Assembly (NCBI GenBank): GCA_045531585.1
Contig: JAZSEH010000067.1
Location: 1-9,055 of the forward strand
From: SIG587 sp045531585
GTDB taxonomy: Bacteria; Bacillota; Clostridia; Oscillospirales; Acutalibacteraceae
Reading direction: 5' to 3'
DNA length: 9,055 nt
The notes beneath the pieces are model-generated. The model was not told where the DNA came from. It did no database searches and saw only the letters and a list, made by a program, of their open reading frames with translations. Shown here piece by piece: positions 1 to 4,747 of the stretch. Position 1 is the first letter of the stretch. Each line of letters starts with the position of its first letter. The translations under genes were made by a program, and so were the position numbers.

Positions 1-1
1 C

Positions 2-460
2 GAACTCAAGTGTTACAGAACCAAGTTATATTTATGCGGTATTATAGACGTAGCAACAAGACGGATAGTTGGTTGGAGCATAGCAAAGAACCAAACACAG
101 AAATTGGTACAAGATGCTTTGAAAATGGCAATTGGAAGAAACCCAAACAGGCCTGAAAGTGCAGTGTACCACAGTGACAGAGGTTGTCAATATACGGCAA
201 AGAAAACCAAAGAACTTGTCGAACGAAACGGTTTTAGAAAAAGCATGTCTCGCCCCGGTACACCGAGCGACAATCAGCCAATAGAGAGTTTTTGGAAAAC
301 ACTCGAATGTGAGATGGCTGATATCAGCCATCTCACATTCGAAGAAGCTTCGCTTACAATCATTGACTACATTGAACTTTATTACAATTCAGAAAGACTG
401 CATTCAGGTATTGGTTATTCCATCCCAAACCAATTTTTCACTCTTTTATCTGTCCACTAA
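2..460 (+). CDS. IS3-family transposase (OrfB, DDE integrase core), 5' end outside the window
   Basis: This is the C-terminal 152 residues of the transposase that cuts and joins the ends of an IS3-family element. The reading frame is open from base 2, so the start lies beyond the left edge. The catalytic triad is complete: Asp at residue 16 of the visible part (IIDVATRR), Asp59 in HSDRGCQYT and Glu95 in NQPIESFWKTLE. Exactly 35 residues separate the second Asp and the Glu, the D(35)E spacing of the IS3 group. The C-terminal YYNSERLHSGIGY block is also typical (the usual form is NxxRxHSxxGY). The frame is uninterrupted and ends normally at TAA, so this part is not decayed. A perfect 40-bp palindrome lies inside the coding region next to the catalytic Glu. 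Whether the element is active cannot be judged without its left end and the upstream orfA. Confidence 0.93.
   Translation, partial: ELKCYRTKLYLCGIIDVATRRIVGWSIAKNQTQKLVQDALKMAIGRNPNRPESAVYHSDRGCQYTAKKTKELVERNGFRKSMSRPGTPSDNQPIESFWKTLECEMADISHLTFEEASLTIIDYIELYYNSERLHSGIGYSIPNQFFTLLSVH
303..342. repeat. Perfect 40-bp palindrome inside the transposase gene
   Basis: Bases 303-322 and 323-342 are exact reverse complements with no loop, centred on a GATATC. The axis falls on a codon boundary, so the same peptide MADISHLTFE is encoded on both strands. It lies just after the catalytic Glu of the transposase. Confidence 0.9.
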
Positions 461-512
461 TCTTGACAAGTTTCGAAAATGTGTCGCACGGCTAATGAAT
501 AATGAATAATTA

Positions 513-541
513 TTGCGGCTTCGCCACTTTTATGGTATAAT
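513..541 (+). promoter_or_regulatory. Sigma-A type promoter for the small membrane protein gene
   Basis: The -35 is TTGCGG (513-518) and the -10 is a consensus TATAAT (536-541), with a 17-bp spacer. Transcription should start near 548, which leaves a leader of only about 14 nt that begins almost at the Shine-Dalgarno. The site lies 45 bp beyond the proposed IS end and is copied at 1020-1048. Confidence 0.75.
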
Positions 542-561
542 ACACTCAAGGCGGTGATGAT

Positions 562-846
562 ATGAAAAATTTTTTATTTATAGTATCGGGCATATTGTCC
601 TTGGCTTATATTGCATTTTTTTGCTTGAATGTTTCTGATTTAGTGTCTAAACATATGGAATATGAGATTTCTTATCCGTTATATGTTATTTTATTTTCAG
701 TTTTGCTGCTTATCGTTATGCTTGTAATATATAAAGTTAAACGTTTTGATAAAAAGTTGTTTTTTATTCCTTTATTATTTTTTATATCTGCTATAATTAC
801 TTTTATTGTTGGTTATTTTACTCCTTGCGTGAATTGTACATTATAA
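562..846 (+). CDS. Small three-helix membrane protein of unknown function
   Basis: I do not recognise a family. The 94-residue product is very hydrophobic, with three predicted membrane helices at about residues 4-24, 38-58 and 65-86. A basic loop, KVKRFDKK (58-65), lies between helices 2 and 3, which would place that loop inside the cell. The C-terminus ends PCVNCTL, so Cys89 and Cys92 form a CxxC pair just after the last helix; a redox or metal role is possible but unproven. The ATG is supported by AAGGCGGTGAT at 548-558 and by a consensus promoter directly upstream. The gene is markedly more AT-rich than the transporter genes later in the window and sits alone between an IS remnant and a repeat block, which fits accessory DNA. 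Membrane protein composition also raises T content, so this is weak evidence of transfer. Confidence 0.7.
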   Translation: MKNFLFIVSGILSLAYIAFFCLNVSDLVSKHMEYEISYPLYVILFSVLLLIVMLVIYKVKRFDKKLFFIPLLFFISAIITFIVGYFTPCVNCTL

Positions 847-902
847 TTTAGAAAATTATCAGTTTTCAGGCATGTTTCATTCGTGTCATTAAGTTCAAAA
901 CA

Positions 903-937
903 CCCAAAGCCCCAAGGACGATAAGTTCTTGGGGCTT
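903..937. repeat. G/C-rich hairpin after the small membrane protein gene
   Basis: AAGCCCCAAG (907-916) and CTTGGGGCTT (928-937) form a perfect 10-bp stem around an 11-nt loop. It stands 60 nt past the stop at 846 and could end that transcript, but no clear T-tract follows, so the terminator role is doubtful. The left arm, extended to 903-915, is also an exact reverse complement of 981-993, giving a second possible pairing. Confidence 0.55.
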
Positions 938-1016
938 ACTTCTTACCTATTACCTCTTCACTCTTACCTCAAAAATGTTTTTGGGGCTTTGGGAAGTAAT
1001 AAGTAAGAGGTAATAA
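936..1016. repeat. Phased heptad repeats in two opposite orientations
   Basis: Bases 936-970 are five 7-bp units in a row: TTACTTC, TTACCTA, TTACCTC, TTCACTC, TTACCTC. After a 25-bp gap, 996-1016 are three units read the other way: GTAATAA, GTAAGAG, GTAATAA. The second set runs straight into the promoter at 1020. A shorter run of the same style, TAATGAA twice then TAATTAT (493-513), precedes the related promoter at 513. These repeats fill most of the gene-free stretch from 847 to 1086. Confidence 0.75.
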
Positions 1017-1019
1017 GTA

Positions 1020-1048
1020 TTGCGGATTCGTCTCTTTTATGCTACAAT
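1020..1048 (+). promoter_or_regulatory. Sigma-A type promoter for the first SGNH hydrolase gene
   Basis: The -35 is TTGCGG (1020-1025), the -10 is TACAAT (1043-1048), and the spacer is 17 bp. With its flanks (1012-1052) it matches 505-545 at 34 of 41 positions. The expected start near 1055 gives a leader of about 30 nt. Confidence 0.7.
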
Positions 1049-1086
1049 ATACACAGTTAAATCCAATATGATTTTAGGTGATAGGT

Positions 1087-1833
1087 ATGTATAATCTTTC
1101 AGGGAAAACAATATCAATTCTTGGTGCAAGCACCTCCACCTTTGATGGATTTAGTAACAGCGCACAGTATAATTCTACCTTAACAATCAACCCTACTTAT
1201 TTTCCACGGGTGGGACTTGTAAGTGACGCTAGTGATACCTGGTGGATGAAGACTATAAAGGAATTAGATTTAAGGCTGTGTGTGAATAATTCCTGGAGTG
1301 GCTCCTGCGTAACCATTAAGAGTGATGAGCTTGAAAAAGCCGCCTGTATGATTCGTTCCGCCCAGCTTCACAATGATAATCTTAATATAGAGCCGGATAT
1401 TATTATCCTGATGATAGGCGGAAATGACGCGCTGAGAGGCTATGACGTTGGTCCATATAACGGCATTTGTGACGTGTACGATGAAAGCAGTCAAAGCTAT
1501 ATTGGTGACTGCACCCTGTTTGGACAGGCGTATGCTACAATGGTGCACAAGGTGAAAAACAGGTACCCTAACGCAGATGTTTTTGTATGCTCTATGCTGC
1601 ATTGGAAACCCAGGAATCATAACAAAGACCTGACACAATATAACGATGTTATTAAAAAAATTGCAGAAGAATTTAAGCTTGCCTATATAGATTTATATAA
1701 CGAAACCGAAATTTCACCCGAAACCGAACAACTATATTTGCACGGGGACGGTATTCATCCTAATAAGATAGGTTTTTCTCAAATGTCAGATTGTGTTGTA
1801 GGCACACTGAAAAAATATTTCCAAAATCACTAA
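1087..1833 (+). CDS. SGNH/GDSL-type serine hydrolase (esterase/lipase-like)
   Basis: The 248-residue product carries the four conserved blocks of the SGNH hydrolase fold, which cleaves ester bonds in lipids, acylated sugars or similar substrates. Block I is ILGASTSTF with nucleophile Ser15. Block II is around VNNSWSGS with Gly72. Block III is IGGND with Asn113. Block V is DGIHPNKIGF with Asp221 and His224. All catalytic positions are present, so it should be active; the substrate is unknown. There is no signal peptide, so it is probably cytoplasmic. I chose the ATG at 1087 because AGGTGAT (1076-1082) sits at the right distance from it; the GTG at 1078 overlaps that site. The sequence resembles the clostridial GDSL-like proteins with a DTWWM motif (residues 50-54) between blocks I and II. 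The gene is transcribed alone and converges on a second SGNH gene of a different subtype. Confidence 0.9.
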   Translation: MYNLSGKTISILGASTSTFDGFSNSAQYNSTLTINPTYFPRVGLVSDASDTWWMKTIKELDLRLCVNNSWSGSCVTIKSDELEKAACMIRSAQLHNDNLNIEPDIIILMIGGNDALRGYDVGPYNGICDVYDESSQSYIGDCTLFGQAYATMVHKVKNRYPNADVFVCSMLHWKPRNHNKDLTQYNDVIKKIAEEFKLAYIDLYNETEISPETEQLYLHGDGIHPNKIGFSQMSDCVVGTLKKYFQNH

Positions 1834-1885
1834 TAAGCAAAAAAACTGTGGTATGAATTTTCATACCACAGTTTTTTTGCTTATT
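1832..1885. terminator. Shared bidirectional terminator between converging genes
   Basis: Bases 1832-1857 and 1860-1885 are perfect reverse complements of 26 nt each. The core stem ACTGTGGTATGA is flanked by seven A on the left and seven T on the right, so it reads as an intrinsic terminator on both strands. The palindrome overlaps the stop codon of the plus-strand gene (1831-1833) and that of the minus-strand gene (1881-1883). Confidence 0.93.
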
Positions 1886-2609
1886 CCTGCCACATTGTAC
1901 TGCTTTGAGTATCATCAGCCTTAATTTCCGAAGGGAATATGCATCGGAAAAGCATTTGGGCAAAAAGCTCGTGGGCATCTCTTACGGGATGATTTATACG
2001 GTTGGCCAGAAGGTAGGTTATGTTCTGCTTAAGGCTTAACTCCTTCCATTTTGTATAGCAGTCACAAACCGTTATATCAAGCTCCTTTGCAAGGTCAATG
2101 GCCGAATAAATATATTCATCCATTCTACCGCTGTTTTGCATATCAGCGGTCTTTTTGGCATAGTTCTTAAGATCGGGCGCAGTGTCCTCTGCAACACAGG
2201 TATTAAGCATATTCGGCGTCATAAAAATAGCGTCAACCTTTTCTTCCTTGCAACGATTAAAAATTATTCTTAAAGAATCAATATATTCCTCAAGACTGCC
2301 GTTAACGTCATTAAGGCCAAAGCATATTATCACAAGGTCAGGATTATGGGCAAAAACCTGAGAATCCAGTCTACCCACCGCTTCCTTTGCGGTAGTACCG
2401 CCTATACCTGCGTTGATAATATTAACGGGCACGTAATTTCTAACGCCGAGAATTTTCTTTTTAAGCCTGTTATGAAATACACTTTCATAGTCTATTTCTC
2501 CCGGGCCTACTGCACCGTGAGTAACGCTGTCCCCAAGGGCAACAATGTTTATTGGACCATGCTGAATAAGTCCGTTATAATCAAGATTTATTCTTTCGCT
2601 AACCTTCAT
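1881..2609 (-). CDS. SGNH/GDSL hydrolase with atypical block V
   Basis: The 242-residue protein has a clear SGNH fold signature: block I is ALGDSVTHG with nucleophile Ser28, block II is NAGIGGTT (Gly70), and block III is FGLNDVNG with Asn100. Block V reads LANRINHPVRDAHELFA. His207 is present, but the position three residues before it, normally the catalytic Asp of DxxH, is Arg204. This is either a subfamily variant working as a Ser-His dyad or an altered enzyme. The substrate is unknown and no signal peptide is visible. It is the second gene of a minus-strand pair and starts 3 nt after the stop of the serine hydrolase gene. Its Shine-Dalgarno GAGGTG lies inside the end of that gene, so the two are probably translationally coupled. 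It is clearly different in sequence from the SGNH protein it converges on. Confidence 0.88.
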   Translation of the reverse strand: MKVSERINLDYNGLIQHGPINIVALGDSVTHGAVGPGEIDYESVFHNRLKKKILGVRNYVPVNIINAGIGGTTAKEAVGRLDSQVFAHNPDLVIICFGLNDVNGSLEEYIDSLRIIFNRCKEEKVDAIFMTPNMLNTCVAEDTAPDLKNYAKKTADMQNSGRMDEYIYSAIDLAKELDITVCDCYTKWKELSLKQNITYLLANRINHPVRDAHELFAQMLFRCIFPSEIKADDTQSSTMWQE

Positions 2610-2612
2610 TCT

Positions 2613-3806
2613 CTACACCTCATCAAAGCAGGAGTATAATGCGTTCCTCATTTTTGACTGTATCTCCACCGACCAGTTATGGTTGTGCTGGAAATAGGTG
2701 AGGGAAAGTCTGTTCTTTGTATCCACCATTGAAAAGGCGCCTGCGGCACCGTCCCAACCGAACTCGCCAACGGGGCTGAGGGAACCGCTTGCGCTTTTAT
2801 CCATATGGGTGCGAACGCCAAAGCCGTATCCGTAGCCTGCACGTATCTGATGGAAATCCTCTAAGGATTGCCCCGTTAACTGATTTGTCTTCATAAGCTC
2901 AACGGTTTCCTCTTTAAGAATTCTGTTTCCGTTTTTACCTATACCGCCGCAGGCAAGGGCATCAAGGAATATTGCATAATCCTGCGTGCAGGAGGAAAGA
3001 CCTGCGCCGCCGCTTTGGTATTCCTCGGAAAGATTATATTCACAGGCAAGGGGCAGTCTCTTAACGTTACCCTCACTGTCTGCAGTGTACCTTGCCGCAT
3101 ATTTTGAAAGGAGGGCTTCATCCTTGGCAACACCAAAGAAGGTGTTGTTCATACCAAGGGGAACAAATATGTTTTCCCTTAAATAATCTCCAAACTTCTT
3201 GCCCGACCATATCTCAATAAGTGCGCCTATAACGTCGTGACACAAACTGTATCGGAACCTTGTTTCGGGCTCAAAGCCTAAGGTTTTTTGACTCATTGAA
3301 CGCACCATATCAAGGGTGCTTGTAAGGCCCTTTTCTCTTGCCTGTTCAAAGCAAGGGTCACCAAGAACGTAATCAAAGCCTGCCTGCATTGTGAACAGGT
3401 CAATGATTTTTATTGGATTTTTGGCATAGCCACCCTGTGCTTTTACGGATGCTTCCTCACCAAAGCTACCGCCCGTTGTTATCTTGGCGGCATTTTCGGT
3501 GTTAAGGGCATCGGTGGTTATTTTCATTTTATCAAATTCGGGTATGTATTTTGAAAGCTTATCCTCAAGGGAGAATTTACCCTGCTCATATAACTGAAGG
3601 GCGGCCGTGCAGGTGAGCATTTTGGTCATTGAAAAAAGCAGATACAGCTCACTTCCGTTTATCTCCCTGTTGTTTTCAACGTCACTAAGCCCTGCAAAGT
3701 ATCTGAACAATATTTTATGGTCCTTGTATACTATACAGTCTACGCTGGGTGTGGCAGTATTATTTAGTATATCGTCTAAACAGTTCTTAAGATTTGTAAA
3801 ATCCAT
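2613..3806 (-). CDS. Beta-lactamase-family serine hydrolase (class C/PBP-like fold)
   Basis: This 397-residue protein belongs to the beta-lactamase/penicillin-binding-like serine hydrolases (Pfam beta-lactamase, PF00144). The active-site SxxK is SMTK, with Ser59 and Lys62. The second motif is YSL (Tyr186-Leu188) in place of the YxN of true class C enzymes. The third motif region is GWDGAAG (350-356), the position of the KTG/HxG box, in the form seen in esterase-like members such as the EstB group. SGGAGLSS (265-272) is also typical. With no signal peptide, antibiotic resistance or cell-wall work is unlikely; an intracellular esterase or peptidase is more probable, with substrate unknown. The ATG is supported by AAGGGG 8 nt upstream. 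It is the first gene of a two-gene operon with an SGNH hydrolase, so the pair may act in turn on the same ester-bearing compound (inference). Confidence 0.9.
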   Translation of the reverse strand: MDFTNLKNCLDDILNNTATPSVDCIVYKDHKILFRYFAGLSDVENNREINGSELYLLFSMTKMLTCTAALQLYEQGKFSLEDKLSKYIPEFDKMKITTDALNTENAAKITTGGSFGEEASVKAQGGYAKNPIKIIDLFTMQAGFDYVLGDPCFEQAREKGLTSTLDMVRSMSQKTLGFEPETRFRYSLCHDVIGALIEIWSGKKFGDYLRENIFVPLGMNNTFFGVAKDEALLSKYAARYTADSEGNVKRLPLACEYNLSEEYQSGGAGLSSCTQDYAIFLDALACGGIGKNGNRILKEETVELMKTNQLTGQSLEDFHQIRAGYGYGFGVRTHMDKSASGSLSPVGEFGWDGAAGAFSMVDTKNRLSLTYFQHNHNWSVEIQSKMRNALYSCFDEV

Positions 3807-3837
3807 AATTATAACCCCTTAATTTTTTGGTTACCTT

Positions 3838-3866
3838 ATTTTATCACAATAATTAAACAATAGCAA
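3838..3866 (-). promoter_or_regulatory. Promoter for the serine hydrolase-SGNH operon
   Basis: Reading the minus strand, the -35 is TTGCTA (3866-3861) and the -10 is TAAAAT (3843-3838), with a 17-bp spacer. The expected start is about 25 nt ahead of the ATG at 3806. Confidence 0.6.
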
Positions 3867-3889
3867 TAAATAAAAACGTTAAATGGGGG

Positions 3890-3895
3890 TAGAAT
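3890..3895 (+). promoter_or_regulatory. Possible -10 element for the helical protein gene
   Basis: TAGAAT at 3890-3895, within GGTAGAATAAT, resembles the -10 region in front of the NSS transporter gene at 6368. No good -35 is visible 17 bp upstream, so this is a weak call. The divergent operon promoter lies about 30 bp away, in a 108-bp shared intergenic region. Confidence 0.35.
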
Positions 3896-3914
3896 AATAG
3901 CAGGAGATGATAAA

Positions 3915-4349
3915 ATGATAGAGAGCGATACAATAAAACTGCTCCGCGAGTGCGATGCAGGGGTAAAAATGGGAGTTTCCTCCATTGATGACGTTATAGA
4001 CTACGTTGGTAACGAAAAATTCAAGCAACAGCTTAATGCCTGTAAGGATGAGCACGAAAAGCTGCGACGTGAAATAGCGGAACAGCTTGAACGCTTTCAG
4101 GATGAAGGTAAGGAGCCTAATATGATGGCCAGAAGTATGTCCTGGATGAAAACTAACGTAAAGCTTAAGTTTAATGAGTGCGACGCCACCATAGCAAGCC
4201 TTATGACCGATGGCTGTAATATGGGCGTAAAATCCCTTAATCGCTACCTTAACGAGTATGAGGCGGCAGATGAATTTACCAAGGATATAACCAAACGTCT
4301 TATAAAGCTTGAGGAAAAGCTCACGGAGCAAATAAAGGAATACCTTTAA
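3915..4349 (+). CDS. Helical, four-helix-bundle-like protein of unknown function
   Basis: I cannot name a function. The 144-residue product is soluble, highly charged and almost wholly alpha-helical, with probable helices at about 3-29, 32-63, 75-104 and 106-142. This is the size and layout of ferritin-like four-helix proteins, such as the DUF2383/PA2169 group found in clostridial genomes; that comparison is from memory and uncertain. Candidate polar or metal-binding residues include Asp45, Glu46, His47 and Glu48, but no canonical ExxH iron site is evident. The ATG follows AGGAG at 3902-3906 by 8 nt. The gene stands alone, with a strong terminator right after its stop, and diverges from the hydrolase operon. 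Confidence 0.82.
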   Translation: MIESDTIKLLRECDAGVKMGVSSIDDVIDYVGNEKFKQQLNACKDEHEKLRREIAEQLERFQDEGKEPNMMARSMSWMKTNVKLKFNECDATIASLMTDGCNMGVKSLNRYLNEYEAADEFTKDITKRLIKLEEKLTEQIKEYL

Positions 4350-4382
4350 AAAAAGCAAGCCCTATACAGGGCTTGCTTTTTT
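4348..4382 (+). terminator. Intrinsic terminator of the helical protein gene
   Basis: A 9-bp stem, GCAAGCCCT (4355-4363) with AGGGCTTGC (4368-4376), encloses an ATAC loop and is followed by six T. The A-run ahead of the stem lengthens the helix. It overlaps the stop codon at 4347-4349. Confidence 0.92.
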
Positions 4383-4442
4383 ACCATATATGACATTTTA
4401 CAATAATTTTATTAAAAAAATATCTAAAATTAAAAATAGCCC

Positions 4443-4471
4443 TTGATTTTTGGGAGTAGGGGATGTATAAT
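4443..4471 (+). promoter_or_regulatory. Promoter of the glycine riboswitch-transporter unit
   Basis: The -35 is TTGATT (4443-4448), the -10 is a perfect TATAAT (4466-4471), and the spacer is 17 bp. Transcription should start near 4478, just before the riboswitch, giving a 5' leader of about 270 nt. Confidence 0.85.
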
Positions 4472-4477
4472 ACAGAA

Positions 4478-4655
4478 AACTGAATATTTCTGTGTGACGC
4501 TTGCAGGAAATTGCTTTGCAGCCGAAGGAGTAACACTCTCAGGTTTCCGTTTGGATGAGGACTGTAAGCTGACAGAACTTTGGAGAAGCTCATTGAATTG
4601 AGTGCCGAAGGTGAAATCGCTTATCAGCGGGAATCTCTCAGGCAAAAGGACAAAG
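4478..4655 (+). ncRNA. Tandem glycine riboswitch
   Basis: Two glycine aptamers sit side by side. Each carries the conserved core: GCCGAAGGAGTAA with CTCTCAGG (4521-4542) in the first, and GCCGAAGG with TCTCTCAGGCAAAAGGAC (4613-4651) in the second. In aptamer 2, CTTTG (4578-4582) pairs with CAAAG (4651-4655) as P1, GGAGA (4582-4586) faces TCTC (4635-4638), and CGCT/AGCG forms the P3 tip. In aptamer 1, GCTTGCA (4499-4505) pairs with TGCAGC (4517-4522) with one bulged T. Aptamer 1 has almost no P3 arm and lacks a 5' GGAGA. Glycine riboswitches commonly control glycine cleavage or glycine transport genes, and the gene downstream is an AGCS symporter, which fits. Confidence 0.93.
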
Positions 4656-4660
4656 CTTAT

Positions 4661-4697
4661 TTAATCCCTTTAAGAATAGGGGTAATTTTGTTTTTTT
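4661..4697 (+). terminator. Candidate expression-platform terminator of the riboswitch
   Basis: TTAATCCC (4661-4668) pairs with GGGGTAA (4679-4685), with one bulge and one G-T wobble. TTTTGTTTTTTT (4686-4697) follows directly. The hairpin begins 5 nt after the P1 strand of aptamer 2, where the switching element is expected. The stem is modest, which suits a regulated terminator. Confidence 0.55.
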
Positions 4698-4703
4698 GCC
4701 TTG

Positions 4704-4735
4704 AACCGTGCTGAAAGCACGGTTTTATTATTTTT
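4704..4735 (+). terminator. Second hairpin with T-rich tail, directly before the RBS
   Basis: AACCGTGCT (4704-4712) and AGCACGGTT (4716-4724) form a perfect 9-bp stem with a GAA loop, followed by the T-rich 4723-4735. The Shine-Dalgarno AGGAGG starts at 4736. It looks like an intrinsic terminator inside the leader and is the stronger of the two hairpins there. Confidence 0.75.
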
Positions 4736-4747
4736 AGGAGGATGTTT

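Larger units (their letters stand above)
1..468 (+). mobile_element. Right-hand part of an IS3-family insertion sequence
   Basis: The transposase tail is followed closely by TGTCCACTAATCTTGACA (451-468), which overlaps the stop codon. Its complement begins TGTCAAG and would fit the TG...CA terminal inverted repeats of IS3-family elements, so the element probably ends near 468. The boundary is inferred: the left inverted repeat and the target-site duplication lie outside the window. Confidence 0.6.

Noticed and set aside
32..331. Open minus-strand frame of 99 codons opposite the transposase gene
   Set aside because: It begins inside the 40-bp palindrome, so its first ten residues merely mirror the transposase peptide; the rest has no family features and no RBS.
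936..1016. CRISPR array
   Set aside because: The units are 7 bp, contiguous and without spacers.
1078..1086. GTG at 1078 as start of the first SGNH hydrolase
   Set aside because: It lies within the Shine-Dalgarno AGGTGAT that correctly serves the ATG at 1087, and the extra residues add nothing conserved.
2613..3806. True class C beta-lactamase conferring resistance
   Set aside because: There is no signal peptide, the second motif is YSL rather than YxN, and the third motif region is WDG rather than KTG, as in esterase-like family members.
4430..4645. Minus-strand open frames across the riboswitch leader
   Set aside because: The plus strand here is fully explained by a promoter and a tandem glycine riboswitch; the frames lack RBS and family features.
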